From Affinundibacterium baiyunense (GTDB taxonomy: Bacteria > Pseudomonadota > Gammaproteobacteria > Burkholderiales > Burkholderiaceae_D), in the NCBI RefSeq assembly GCF_018139645.1, contig NZ_JAGSPM010000009.1, forward strand, positions 124,001-188,000: a DNA stretch of 64,000 nucleotides, written 5' to 3'. A program made the position numbers and the translations under genes. Below are positions 8,418 through 17,896 of the stretch, piece after piece; the stretch's first letter is position 1; every line of letters begins with the position of its first letter. A model generated the notes under the pieces. That model saw nothing but the letters and a program-made list of their open reading frames with translations. It ran no database searches and was not told the DNA's origin.

Positions 8418-10718
8418 CTATTTCAAGCGCCAAGGTTTAAGCGGAATCACAATCTTACTATCCGAAAACCATTTAATTTCTAAAGGCTCTTTACCATCCG
8501 CACTGGTTTCATCGCTGACGTCTTTTCCTGTTCCCATATTCACCTGGGCGTTACTGTTCTTGTTCACGTCCAGCACGATCACAAGTCGGCTGCCGGGTGG
8601 CAGTAATTTTGCTGTCATTCGCGCATTCACAATTGGTACTTGTGTTTTCTTTCCGGGTGTCAGTAGCTTGCGCATCGACATGTCATGCGCATAGCTGGCG
8701 CGGCTGATATAGTAGTTGAGAAAAGTCACTTCACCTTCAGGCGATATGGCGTAGAAGTTGTAGCCTATGTCGACATCACGTTTATTGATGGCGATGGAAA
8801 AATGGCCGGTGATGCTTCCAGCAAGTTGCATTGTTTCCGTGAACGGTTCTGTGACAAACACAAGGCCGTTACTTTTCGGTAGTTGCTTGTGAATCAAAGG
8901 CCACATACCCGCGTCGTTATTTGTGGTGCTGCGGTCAGCCAAATCTACGGTTTGCGCTACAGAATTCAGCATACTTGGTTTGCTTGATGTCAGTCGATAA
9001 TGCCCATCCTGATCTTGTGTCGTACCAAGATAAAAAGTCTGCGCCTCTTGGTTTAACTTTTGCAATGATGAATGATGCTGCCAAGTGTTGCTGCCCATCA
9101 GTTGATAATTGACTTTGTCTTTTAATAGTGCAGGACGAGGTTTATTGAAAAGCACATAGTCAAACCATTGGAAGGTCAGTTCTTCTGTGTCTTTTTCTAA
9201 AGCGACTGGATCGAGTTGATAATTGCTATGGTGCGAATATGGCACACCTTGCGCGGTGCCGTGACTATACGGGCCGATCAGCAAAGTGTGATTCGCTTTT
9301 GGATTGTATTGGTAATGCTGCTTCAAAAAATCGATGGCTGAAATTTGCCCTCCATCGAAATAACCAGTGATCGATAACACAGGGATATTGATCTTCTTGT
9401 AGTCATTTTTATAGGGCAGCATTTGTTGGTAATAGCTGTCATAGTCTGGATGCTTAAGCCATTTTTGAAACCATGGATTCGGCGTGCCTTCAACTTTGTC
9501 GATATCTCGGAAAGCACGGCCACTTTTATACAAGTTTTCAAACACATCGTCCCAGTACTTTCTATCTGCATAGACAGAATGGTCCATGGTCTTGTTGTTT
9601 GTCACATGAAACGCCCATTGATAATTGGGGGTGATAAAAATATTGTTTTCGATAGGAAGCCCAGTTATCGGATTGGCAGCGGCATAAGGTACGATGGTTT
9701 TTAATGCCGGATGCATGTATTTGGCCGCGGCCCACTGGGTGAAACCTAAATAGCTACCACCATACATCGCCACTCGACCATCGCTCCATGATTGTTGGGT
9801 AATCCAGTCTATAACTTGCGTTGCGTCTTCACCGTCTTTTTCCCAAGGAATGATTTCATTTGGACTGAGACGCTTGCCGCGTGTGTTGGCAATTACGCCA
9901 ATATAGCCGTGCGCTGCGGCATGGATTGCCGTTTTAATATGCCAAGCTTCATCGGCATAAATTGAAAACTGAAATGCTGCAGGACGCTTGATAGCATCTT
10001 GTTTCGGTCTGACGACCACCGCAGATAAACTCACGCCTGATTTGGTCTTGATAAGCACATTTGGCTCAATCACATAGCGTTTGTCATTTTCTACGCTGAG
10101 AACTTGATTTCCCGTTCCGAGAATACGCTCGTAGACTTTATAAAGCTGGTAGTTGGTCACGAGCCGAACAATATCGCTCTTCTTCAACATATCGCTAGAC
10201 TGTAGCCGTTTAAACAAGCTCAGCATAAAATCCTGCCCCATTTCAAGTGACCAACCTAAGCAATAGCTCACCTTGTATAAATCTTCATTTGAAAAGGCAC
10301 CGAGTTTGGTCGTGATCAAAGTCATGAGTGCTTGCGAATCATACTGATCGGGCTTAGATGATGCTTGTCTGAGCCAAGCATCACTTGAATAGTGAAAGTA
10401 GCCTAAGGGATTTTTTTGTTTAGCGATGAGCGCATGCGTCTGCTGAAAATCGCCTAAGAAGGAAGCGATGGCGATTTTGTCATCATCTCTGCTCGCATCA
10501 TCGGGGGTCAGCATAGCGCGCTTGACCAGATCATCTAATTCTTGTCGGAAAAGATTAGATTGCAGAAGTTCATAAGCATCCGATCGCTGCTCCATTCTCG
10601 CGGCAGCCAGACTAACAGGCTTAAGATAGGATTCATTTGACCATGCATCGACACCGATCAGTGCTTGCAAAATTAGCATGATGAATACCATGATCGCGGA
10701 TGACTTAATTTGTTTCAT
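8418..10718 (-). CDS. secreted CocE/NonD (peptidase S15-like) hydrolase
   Basis: This is an alpha/beta hydrolase of the CocE/X-Pro dipeptidyl-peptidase superfamily, probably acting on an ester, amide or N-terminal proline substrate. The nucleophile motif GGSYLG places Ser at residue 322; GYFDGGQ supplies the likely Asp, and YSHGTAQG the likely His. A C-terminal jelly-roll domain follows (about residue 560 to the end). The ATG at 10718 has GGAG 7 bp upstream and begins a signal peptide (MKQIKSSAIMVFIMLILQAL); the longer frame to 10763 is rejected. The mature protein should be periplasmic or outer-membrane associated. It is divergent from the CadC-like regulator. The exact substrate is unknown. 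Confidence 0.85.
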   Translation of the reverse strand: MKQIKSSAIMVFIMLILQALIGVDAWSNESYLKPVSLAAARMEQRSDAYELLQSNLFRQELDDLVKRAMLTPDDASRDDDKIAIASFLGDFQQTHALIAKQKNPLGYFHYSSDAWLRQASSKPDQYDSQALMTLITTKLGAFSNEDLYKVSYCLGWSLEMGQDFMLSLFKRLQSSDMLKKSDIVRLVTNYQLYKVYERILGTGNQVLSVENDKRYVIEPNVLIKTKSGVSLSAVVVRPKQDAIKRPAAFQFSIYADEAWHIKTAIHAAAHGYIGVIANTRGKRLSPNEIIPWEKDGEDATQVIDWITQQSWSDGRVAMYGGSYLGFTQWAAAKYMHPALKTIVPYAAANPITGLPIENNIFITPNYQWAFHVTNNKTMDHSVYADRKYWDDVFENLYKSGRAFRDIDKVEGTPNPWFQKWLKHPDYDSYYQQMLPYKNDYKKINIPVLSITGYFDGGQISAIDFLKQHYQYNPKANHTLLIGPYSHGTAQGVPYSHHSNYQLDPVALEKDTEELTFQWFDYVLFNKPRPALLKDKVNYQLMGSNTWQHHSSLQKLNQEAQTFYLGTTQDQDGHYRLTSSKPSMLNSVAQTVDLADRSTTNNDAGMWPLIHKQLPKSNGLVFVTEPFTETMQLAGSITGHFSIAINKRDVDIGYNFYAISPEGEVTFLNYYISRASYAHDMSMRKLLTPGKKTQVPIVNARMTAKLLPPGSRLVIVLDVNKNSNAQVNMGTGKDVSDETSADGKEPLEIKWFSDSKIVIPLKPWRLK

Positions 10719-10786
10719 AGCTTGACTCCATGTTGAATGAAGTGAACGAGCATAAAAAAACACCTCAAAAATGTCGTGACGACCAC

Positions 10787-10813
10787 ATGACTTTTCATGA
10801 CTTTTGATGACTT
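10787..10813. promoter_or_regulatory. three tandem 10-bp repeats, candidate operator
   Basis: ATGACTTTTC (10787), ATGACTTTTG (10797) and ATGACTT (10807) are exactly one helical turn apart. They lie in the 193-bp divergent region between the hydrolase and the OmpR/CadC-type regulator. Winged-helix regulators of this class often bind tandem direct repeats with about 10-bp spacing, so this is a good candidate site for the neighbouring regulator. Confidence 0.55.
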
Positions 10814-10911
10814 AGACAAATTTTCACTAATTCCTCGTAGGAAGCAGGCGCACAAAACACGCTGAACGTGATATTTTTCTAACTGATAACCTCTCTTCTC
10901 TAAGAAAATTC

Positions 10912-13062
10912 ATGCGCTGGCAAATCGAACAATTCCTTTTTTGCGATCAACAACAAACCCTGAGCAGCAAGGAGCAAGTGCAGCAGCTTGAACCGATGGC
11001 AGTCGAATTGCTCAGTTATTTTTGCCAACACCCAGATAGTATTGTTAGCCGCGACGAACTCATCAATTCGGTTTGGCTTGGCCGAGTTGTGACAGATAGC
11101 GCCGTGAATAAGGTGGTCACCAAGTTGCGTAGATATTTCGATGACGATGCAAAAAGTCCACGTTTCATTGCCACTTTTCCAAAGAAAGGTTATAAGTTCA
11201 TCGCACAAGTTCGTGCCATCGAATCCCACAAGCCTCTCACAGATATCGAAGAACTTGTCCAGCCAGAAGCGGATCAAGTAGATACCGCGAGCATGGATAC
11301 AAACGCGCATTCAAAGCAATCCGCTGAAGTAGAAAGTTCACAAAAGTCATCCCGCAAATTTGTTTGGGCAGCCGCTGCGATGTTCATGATTGCGAGCTTT
11401 ATTGGTCTCGCCCAATTTATCTCATTCAAAAAAACGCCAGCGCTCACCACCACTGGCAAATCGGTCGCACTCACGCGTGACGCAGGTGCTGATGTATTTC
11501 CTAACTTATCTGCTGACGGCAAGCTCTTAAGTTATGTTGAAGTGCGTGATCGTAAAATGATCCTCAAGGTAAAAAGACTGTCTGATGAAAGCGTCTTCGT
11601 ATTCAATCATGGCGAAGCAAAAACTACCTCGGTTGGTCCCGCCGATTGGAGCGATGACGGCAAACAGATCGTCTATTTGGTCACAACACCCGAATCCTGC
11701 CAATACTTCATCCGCACGATTCAAGAGTCATCGTTTTCTGAACCGCAATTGGTTCACAACTGCCCAGTTGGCAGCTATGGAAAAATAGAATTCACTCACG
11801 ATGTGAACAAACTGATTTACGCAGAATCAGAGGGACACAATGCGCCGTATTCCTTGTTTGAACTCGATAGAAAGACGGGAAAAAAGCGCCGACTTTCGCA
11901 ACCAGAATTAGTCATCGGTGGCAATAGCCAGTTTGACCTTCATCCAACACAAAATAAGCTATTGATCTCCTCGCCCGACAAGCAACAATGGGAAGGTTTT
12001 TATGAACTCAATTTAGACACCGATCAACTCAAACTACTATTCAAGCTCGATGCCTATATTTGCTGCGGCATTTGGAGTCAGCAAGGTGATCGCGTGATCT
12101 TGATGGGCGAACATCCAGCAAATCAATTACTCAGTTACGATTTAGGCGGCAAGAATGCCTACCCGATTTATTCTGGAAGTTTGAATTTGAGAGCGCCGAC
12201 ACGCCATAGCAACGGCAAAGACTACCTCTTTCCTGCTGGCGAATCGAATCAAAACATTCTCCAATTTCGCTTTGACACACAGAACTCAGAAGAACTGGTA
12301 ACAAACTCAGTCGATGACAGACTCGCGACTTTTTCCGACAAAAATCAAACGCTAGCGTTCATTAGTTTAGCCACTGGTGGTGAGGAAATTTGGCTACGGC
12401 AGGCGGTCTCCAACACTGCGCCCAATACCACAAACAATACCGCGAAAAAACTCAGTCAATTCAACGACGGCAGGCATTACATCGATCTGCAATGGCGACC
12501 AGACGGCAAGCAATTGTTGGCACTCAGCCTGAATGAAATTCACCTGATCGACACCATCTCAGGACAGTGGACTAAAGCGAAATTACCGCAAAGAGAAATG
12601 CGCGCAGTCTCATACAAAGACAATCAAACCATCGCCTTTAGCATCAACGTCAATGGCAAATGGCAGATCAATTACTACCACCTAGACAGTGAGACCACTT
12701 CGCTAGAAAAAGACGAATGGCAGTACGCAAAATTTTCTGAACGCGAAGAAGACACACTGTGGATCAATCAAGCAGGAGATCTCTACGCCGGAAAGATACC
12801 AAGAAAAGTGACCGAACTCGATGCACACAAAATGGACTGGCTATCCGGCAGAATCTTCAACATCCAAAAGCACGGCGAAGCATGGTACTGGCAACGCCGC
12901 GCCGGACATCGTTTAGAACTCTTGCAAAAGATCGCTGATCAATCACCCAAACCGATATTGATTACCGACAGCTATCATTTCAATGTGAGTAAATCGGGCG
13001 TACATTATCACCAATCACCACCGCAGAATGTTGATATTTATCGGACGGTGATGGTGCAGTAG
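10912..13062 (+). CDS. CadC/ToxR-like membrane transcriptional regulator with periplasmic TolB-type propeller
   Basis: This is a one-component membrane regulator of 716 aa. Residues 1-105 form an OmpR-type winged helix (SRDELINSVWLGRVVTDSAVNKVV, then FIATFPKKGYKF). One transmembrane helix lies around 145-167 (FVWAAAAMFMIASFIGL). The remaining 540 residues contain TolB/WD40-like blade motifs such as FPNLSADGKLLSYV, ADWSDDGKQIVYLV and LQWRPDGKQLLALS, probably a periplasmic sensing propeller. It is divergent from the secreted hydrolase, which is its likely target. The start at 10912 has only a weak ribosome site. Confidence 0.88.
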   Translation: MRWQIEQFLFCDQQQTLSSKEQVQQLEPMAVELLSYFCQHPDSIVSRDELINSVWLGRVVTDSAVNKVVTKLRRYFDDDAKSPRFIATFPKKGYKFIAQVRAIESHKPLTDIEELVQPEADQVDTASMDTNAHSKQSAEVESSQKSSRKFVWAAAAMFMIASFIGLAQFISFKKTPALTTTGKSVALTRDAGADVFPNLSADGKLLSYVEVRDRKMILKVKRLSDESVFVFNHGEAKTTSVGPADWSDDGKQIVYLVTTPESCQYFIRTIQESSFSEPQLVHNCPVGSYGKIEFTHDVNKLIYAESEGHNAPYSLFELDRKTGKKRRLSQPELVIGGNSQFDLHPTQNKLLISSPDKQQWEGFYELNLDTDQLKLLFKLDAYICCGIWSQQGDRVILMGEHPANQLLSYDLGGKNAYPIYSGSLNLRAPTRHSNGKDYLFPAGESNQNILQFRFDTQNSEELVTNSVDDRLATFSDKNQTLAFISLATGGEEIWLRQAVSNTAPNTTNNTAKKLSQFNDGRHYIDLQWRPDGKQLLALSLNEIHLIDTISGQWTKAKLPQREMRAVSYKDNQTIAFSINVNGKWQINYYHLDSETTSLEKDEWQYAKFSEREEDTLWINQAGDLYAGKIPRKVTELDAHKMDWLSGRIFNIQKHGEAWYWQRRAGHRLELLQKIADQSPKPILITDSYHFNVSKSGVHYHQSPPQNVDIYRTVMVQ

Positions 13063-13600
13063 AAGGGTTGTTTTTCAATATAATTTGAAAGCAAATGATC
13101 AGAAACGACATGGACATTGGCATTAGAACCTAGCTGCTTCACACCCGCTTCGCCATGCTGTTGTGCGAAATGATTGAGGACATGTAAACAAGGCGTCTCA
13201 ATGAAGGAGTTCATGAACTCCAAAATTTCATGATTCTTCTTTCCCCCTTCAACTCGCCCCACATAGACTCTGAGCCTTTACACGCTAGCTTATACAGTTC
13301 GCGAGCTAAGTTCTCTACCTCTGGTCTAAGGCATAAAGGGTGCAATGCAGCACTGGGGACATGAGGCTTTTTATTTTGCTTCTTATTCCGCGTAAAAGGC
13401 GACCTTTAAGGCAAGTAGTAGATCGTCTACTCTACTAAAAAAGCAAACTTGGCAAGGTTGGGGATATGAGATTTTCAGCCTCTGAATATTCGATCTAAGT
13501 TTTAATGCCTCTTCGATTGCGATTTGCTTGTGCGAACCACGACCTAAAAATTCGGCCAATACAAATGATCGGTACAAATGATTAATTCAGCGCAGCTTTT
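13063..13600. other. 540-bp region without a convincing gene
   Basis: Two short reverse-strand frames are present. One of about 58 codons from an ATG at 13215 reads into the 3' end of the upstream regulator gene. The other, 64 codons at 13383-13577, contains GRGSHKQIA, faintly like four-helix-bundle (S23-type) proteins, and may be a decayed remnant. A perfect 16-bp palindrome GGAGTTCATGAACTCC lies at 13206-13221. I would not annotate either frame as a gene. Confidence 0.4.
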
Positions 13601-14011
13601 TCACCTAAACGGATTAATCACTTTGACACCAGTGGCGGCAAAATCATTACTGTTCCGGGTAACAACATCCAAGCCATGGATTAGCGCAATCGATGCAATT
13701 TGTTTGTCTATTGGATGTTGATTTTGTGATGCCATCAGCTTCCCCCACACCTGCGCGCAGTCGTCGTCAAAAACCAAAATCCGATCGGCATATTCCTGAA
13801 CAATCGTACTTAGCCAACGCTCTAAAACCTTCGCTTGTTCTGCATCGCCTCGGATTGAAATTTTCTCTATACCAGCGCGAATTTCGCCTATCGTTTGAAC
13901 GGACAAATAGACCGACTCAGGATCTACGTTTTTCCAAAACTCCCTGACACCGATATTCGCTTTTGCGCCTTTACGGCGTTCACTGATGACGTTTGTATCG
14001 ACTAAGAACAA
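13601..14011 (-). CDS. vapC: PIN-domain toxin, VapC/FitB type
   Basis: This is the RNase toxin of a type II toxin-antitoxin pair, expected to cleave RNA when freed from its antitoxin. The acidic PIN residues are all present: D5 in VDTNV, E43 in IGEIRAG, D102 in PIDKQIA and D123 in NSNDF. The length (136 aa) is typical of FitB-like VapC proteins. It lies 9 bp downstream of the antitoxin gene on the same strand, so the two form an operon. The active site looks intact. Confidence 0.92.
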   Translation of the reverse strand: MFLVDTNVISERRKGAKANIGVREFWKNVDPESVYLSVQTIGEIRAGIEKISIRGDAEQAKVLERWLSTIVQEYADRILVFDDDCAQVWGKLMASQNQHPIDKQIASIALIHGLDVVTRNSNDFAATGVKVINPFR

Positions 14012-14020
14012 GTGCTCTCC

Positions 14021-14233
14021 CTAAGCCGAGCGGCAGTCAAAGTCCGAATCCAAACCTACATTTGGCATGCTAGTCAGTACATCAACCAGAGAGCGCCGAG
14101 TTGGGCGCTGCAAGGCGGCTCTTAAAATTTCACGATGTTCCGCTTCAGCGCTTCGTCCATTTGCCGCGCCACGCTGTTTTAACGCTAAAGCGATATCATC
14201 ATCAACATTTCTTACTAATAGTTTCGTTGTCAT
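14021..14233 (-). CDS. vapB: FitA/Arc-type antitoxin of the VapBC pair
   Basis: This 70-aa protein begins with a ribbon-helix-helix DNA-binding domain (TTKLLVRNVDDDIALALKQRAA-like pattern with the FitA core GRSAEAEHREIL). The C-terminal tail (LVDVLTSMPNVGLDSDFD) would wrap and block the toxin. I choose the ATG at 14233 over the adjacent GTG at 14236 because the GAGGG ribosome site is better spaced. It should repress its own operon through the inverted repeat directly upstream. Confidence 0.9.
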   Translation of the reverse strand: MTTKLLVRNVDDDIALALKQRGAANGRSAEAEHREILRAALQRPTRRSLVDVLTSMPNVGLDSDFDCRSA

Positions 14234-14247
14234 CACACCCTCACTTG

Positions 14248-14299
14248 TGTGCTTGCAATGCTAGCAGTTTAATCCGGCGACGATAGCATTGCAAGCACA
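14248..14299. promoter_or_regulatory. 16-bp inverted repeat, probable VapBC/FitAB operator
   Basis: TGTGCTTGCAATGCTA (14248-14263) and its exact reverse complement (14284-14299) are separated by 20 bp. The repeat sits immediately upstream of the antitoxin start. FitAB-type complexes bind inverted repeats in this position. It also lies 13 bp beyond the glmS stop, but no T-run follows on the reverse strand, so an operator is more likely than a terminator. Confidence 0.75.
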
Positions 14300-14311
14300 T
14301 ACAAAGCAAGA

Positions 14312-16141
14312 CTATTCAACAGTCACACTCTTAGCTAAATTCCTAGGCTTATCAACATCAGTCCCCCTCGCCAAGGCCGTGTGATACGCAAGCAACTGCA
14401 AAGGCACCGTATGCAAAATCGGAGACAGCATGCCGTAGTGTTCTGGTAGACGAATCACGTGTACACCCTCGCTTGGCGTGATGCGGGAATCGGCGTCGGC
14501 GAAGACGTAGAGTTCGCCGCCACGTGCTCTAACTTCTTGCATATTCGATTTCAGCTTTTCGATTAGCGTGTCATTTGGTGCGACCGTTACTACTGGCATC
14601 TCTTTGGTGACAAGTGCTAGTGGGCCGTGTTTGAGTTCGCCGGCTGGGTAGGCTTCTGCGTGAATGTAAGAAATCTCTTTGAGTTTTAGTGCGCCTTCGA
14701 GTGCGATCGGGTAATGCAAACCGCGGCCTAAAAACAGTGCGTTTTCTTTGCGGGCGAATTCGTCTGCCCAGGCGATGATTTGTGGTTCTAGCGCGAGCAC
14801 GGCGGTGATGGCCACTGGTAAATGACGCAGGTCTTTGATGTGATCTTGTTCTTGCACTTCACTTAAACGATCTTTACTTTGTGCTAGCGTGAGCGCCAAT
14901 AAAAATAAAGCGGCGAGTTGTGTTGTGAATGCTTTGGTGGAAGCGACGCCGACTTCGACACCCGCGCGGGTGATATAGGCGAGTTCGCATTCGCGCACCA
15001 TAGCGCTGGTCGATACATTACAAATAGTTAGACTGTGCGGCATGCCGAGTTCGCGTGCGTGTTTGAGGGCGGCGAGTGTGTCGGCCGTTTCGCCACTTTG
15101 TGAAATCGTGACAATTAAACTCTTAGGATTCGGTACGCTGTCGCGGTAACGGTATTCGCTGGCGATCTCCACATTGACCGGAATTTTAGCGATGGATTCT
15201 ATCCAGTATTTTGCGGTCATGCCTGCGTAGTAACTGGTGCCGCAAGCGAGGATTAAAACATTGTCGATCTCTTTGAATACGCGATAAGCTTTATCACCAA
15301 ATAACTCAGGCATGATATTGGTGATGCCTTCTAAAGTATCGCCTAATGCGCGTGCTTGTTCGAAGATTTCTTTTTGCATGTAGTGGCGATAAGGGCCTAA
15401 TTCTGCTGCGCCAGTATGGGCGTGCACGGTGCGCACTTCGCGCTCGACTTGCTTGCCATTCACATCGACAACCCATACACGTTGCAATTGCAGATCGACG
15501 ACATCGCCTTCTTCTAAATAAATAATCTGATCGGTGGTGCCTGCTAAGGCCATTGCATCCGATGCTAAGAAATTCTCACCTTTGCCAATACCGACGATCA
15601 GTGGTGAACCTTGACGCGCACCGACCACGCGATGTGGCTCATCGCGGCAGAACACGGCAATGGCATACGCGCCGGTTAAACGCTTCACTGCTTGTTGTAC
15701 TGCATCGAATAAATCGCCGCTGTATAAATGATCGACTAAATGGGCGATGACTTCGGTGTCGGTTTGGCTTTCAAATACATAACCTGCTTGCACCAGTTCA
15801 GCACGCAGCTCTTCGTGGTTTTCAATAATACCGTTGTGAACCAAGGCGATGCGCGCATTGTCGCCATTGCGAGAAAAATGCGGGTGCGCATTAGCAGAAG
15901 ATGGTGCGCCGTGGGTTGCCCAACGTGTGTGCGCAATGCCAGTAAAACCTGCGAGGCCAGTTTGCTCTACCTGTGTTTGCAATTCCGCCACGCGCGAAGT
16001 ACTGCGTGAGCGTTGCAATTTGCCATCGACATGCAAGGCGACACCGCAAGAATCATAGCCGCGGTATTCGAGGCGCTTGAGGCCTTCTAACAAGATAGGA
16101 GTGATATTACGTTGTGCTACTGCGCCGACGATGCCACACAT
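14312..16141 (-). CDS. glmS: glutamine-fructose-6-phosphate aminotransferase
   Basis: GlmS makes glucosamine-6-phosphate from fructose-6-phosphate and glutamine, the first step of UDP-GlcNAc synthesis. The N-terminal glutaminase starts MCGIVGAV with the catalytic Cys directly after Met, followed by GYDSCG and TRWATHG. Two SIS domains follow ([37 protein letters not shown]), and the protein ends [11 protein letters not shown] as expected. The length (609 aa) is standard. glmU, encoding a later step, lies 2 kb away on the same strand, with an Lrp gene and a small-peptide locus between them. Confidence 0.97.
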   Translation of the reverse strand: MCGIVGAVAQRNITPILLEGLKRLEYRGYDSCGVALHVDGKLQRSRSTSRVAELQTQVEQTGLAGFTGIAHTRWATHGAPSSANAHPHFSRNGDNARIALVHNGIIENHEELRAELVQAGYVFESQTDTEVIAHLVDHLYSGDLFDAVQQAVKRLTGAYAIAVFCRDEPHRVVGARQGSPLIVGIGKGENFLASDAMALAGTTDQIIYLEEGDVVDLQLQRVWVVDVNGKQVEREVRTVHAHTGAAELGPYRHYMQKEIFEQARALGDTLEGITNIMPELFGDKAYRVFKEIDNVLILACGTSYYAGMTAKYWIESIAKIPVNVEIASEYRYRDSVPNPKSLIVTISQSGETADTLAALKHARELGMPHSLTICNVSTSAMVRECELAYITRAGVEVGVASTKAFTTQLAALFLLALTLAQSKDRLSEVQEQDHIKDLRHLPVAITAVLALEPQIIAWADEFARKENALFLGRGLHYPIALEGALKLKEISYIHAEAYPAGELKHGPLALVTKEMPVVTVAPNDTLIEKLKSNMQEVRARGGELYVFADADSRITPSEGVHVIRLPEHYGMLSPILHTVPLQLLAYHTALARGTDVDKPRNLAKSVTVE

Positions 16142-16358
16142 AGAAACCTCTGCTGAAAGATTAAGTCAACACTGACTGAATACTCAGCATCCTAAACCAG
16201 ACAGATTGAAATTTTCTTTCAATATTTATCAATAAATGTTTAAATCACGCGTCAATAATCATGAATGACTTTAAAATTCAAAATTAGTTAATTTGTGAAA
16301 TTAAAAGTCACATCATTCACACTAAATAATTCATTCTAATCATTACCAAGAGAAATTA

Positions 16359-16835
16359 TTGCCTTTTATTATGACCACCCTAGACGAACTCGATAAACGC
16401 ATACTGCAAGTTTTACAGCTAGATGCCTCACTAAGTAATCAAGAATTAGCAGAGCGTGTGCACGCATCTCCACCAACCTGTCTGCGCCGCGTGAATCGTT
16501 TGAGAAAAGAAGGTGTGATTGCCAAGCAAGTCGCGATTCTGGCACCAGAAAAACTAGGCTTAGGCATAACTGCAATTGTCGAGATCACGCTAGATCATCA
16601 AGCCAGCGAACATCAAATCGCTTTCGAGAACATGATGGCGACAGAAAGCGCTGTACAACAATGTTATCGAGTCTCACCGGGACCCGATTTTGTGGTGATT
16701 ATTCAGGTAGCGGATATGGCGGCCTATCATGCCCTTGCGCATCGACTATTCGCCAGCCAATCGAACATACGCAACGTGCGCAGTTTTTTTTCAATCAATC
16801 GCAGCAAGTTCGAAACACAAATGACGATCGCCTAA
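16359..16835 (+). CDS. Lrp/AsnC-family transcriptional regulator
   Basis: The N-terminal helix-turn-helix (LDELDKRILQVLQLDASLSNQELAERV ... SPPTCLRRVNRL) is followed by an AsnC/RAM ligand-binding domain ending RSFFSINRSKFE. The length is about 155 aa, normal for the family. The start is uncertain: an ATG at 16371 gives the usual MTTLDELDKRI, but the AAGAG site at 16348-16352 is better spaced for the TTG at 16359. It is divergent from glmS across a 217-bp AT-rich promoter region. The effector is unknown. Confidence 0.9.
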   Translation: MPFIMTTLDELDKRILQVLQLDASLSNQELAERVHASPPTCLRRVNRLRKEGVIAKQVAILAPEKLGLGITAIVEITLDHQASEHQIAFENMMATESAVQQCYRVSPGPDFVVIIQVADMAAYHALAHRLFASQSNIRNVRSFFSINRSKFETQMTIA

Positions 16836-17363
16836 ATTTGAGCATTAGTTTGCTGGCAGGCACGCACGGCATTTACTGCTTATTTGTATTTTCTGCTTAG
16901 CCCATAAGCAAAACCCACGAGCGAATTGACTAGCATTTACGCCGCTGCGCTTTTCGCTGCACATAAAATTAGCACAAATCATTTATACAATTAAAACAAT
17001 TCTTTCGCATTCGTCGATCAATCTGGCTAGTAACAACAGCGATCAAAACCCAATTGGTATTATCAATCCAAGTCGAGCATGCGCTGAATCGGCGCCATCA
17101 ACTTATTTAATCAAACCTATGCTTGTTGCACTCAAGCTACTCTTTTATAGCGCAATCTTCTTCACAAAATCGAGATATGCGCTAGATCAATGTCACTGCA
17201 TTTTTCGACTGATTTAGCTTAAACATCCCAAGCTTCGCGAGCGAAACAACCTCAATAAATTTCAATAAAAGCAATAAAAAGAGTTTTTTATACATTTAAA
17301 AAATTAATTTTTCTGTTTGACGCATAAAAAATAGTTGCAATATGGCGACAATTTATTCTTCCC
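16836..17363. other. AT-rich intergenic region
   Basis: I see no gene here. It is AT-rich, with several short purine and A/T tracts toward the right end. A 74-codon reverse-strand frame at 17304-17528 covers the putative promoter of the small peptide and does not look like protein. Confidence 0.5.
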
Positions 17364-17418
17364 CGTCAAGAAAATTACTAAATATTTCTTGACGATGACA
17401 AGATATACAAAATATGAA
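17364..17418 (+). promoter_or_regulatory. candidate promoter with overlapping inverted repeat
   Basis: A -35-like TTGACG (17389-17394) and a -10-like TATGAA (17413-17418) are 18 bp apart. A perfect 10-bp inverted repeat, CGTCAAGAAA (17364-17373) and TTTCTTGACG (17385-17394), ends in the -35 box, suggesting an operator. Transcription would run about 120 nt before the 31-codon gene at 17546. Confidence 0.45.
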
Positions 17419-17545
17419 TGGGTGACATTTCTAATCAAAATTATATTTATATTTATCGCCTTGCTATGATTCTGCTTGTCGCAACAATGCAAACAAACTG
17501 AATGCAAAGAAGCGATAAATTTAATCACTTACAAAGGAAATAATC

Positions 17546-17641
17546 ATGTTGAACGTATTCGTAGAAATCCAACTGGTAGCAACAATGGTCGTAATCGTAG
17601 CTGCATTCTCTACTTACTTGATCGACAATTCATCTAACTAA
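17546..17641 (+). CDS. 31-aa single-helix membrane peptide
   Basis: This very short gene has a strong ribosome site (AAAGGA, 6 bp before the ATG). The peptide begins MLNVFVEIQLVATMVVIV and ends STYLIDNSSN. Almost the whole length is one hydrophobic helix with a single acidic residue near each end (E8, D27) and no lysine or arginine. Codons are regular and there is a clean TAA stop. I do not recognise a family. Candidates include a small subunit of a membrane complex or a type I toxin-like peptide. Its own promoter with inverted repeat, and a structured terminator-ended 3' region (17827-17925), support a real transcript. Confidence 0.6.
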   Translation: MLNVFVEIQLVATMVVIVAAFSTYLIDNSSN

Positions 17642-17826
17642 TCATCGTTGCGAACAGTGAATTGTCACTGGAATGACTTAGTTGAATGCGGTAGATTAGT
17701 TTTAAAAAATGGTAGTAGAAAAGTAGTCAGATAAATTTGTTGGTTGTAATGTAAATCAAGCAGTATCAGTTTTATCACCGGCTGAGTAGAAACCCAGGTT
17801 GGATCGCTGGTGAGTAGTAAAAAAAT

Positions 17827-17892
17827 AGACGCCTTTTTCAAACATGCAAACATGCATCTTCCCCATTATTCCGGGGTATTTGAAAGGCGTCT
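17827..17892 (+). ncRNA. long structured hairpin, candidate sRNA or structured 3' UTR
   Basis: AGACGCCTTT..CAAA (17827-17842) pairs with TTTGAAAGGCGTCT (17879-17892) with a two-base bulge. Inside are CCCC/GGGG (17861-17864 with 17873-17876) and an ATGC/GCAT hairpin. A Rho-independent terminator follows 4 bp later. It lies about 190 bp downstream of the small peptide, on the same strand and convergent with glmU. Confidence 0.5.
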
Positions 17893-17896
17893 GTCT

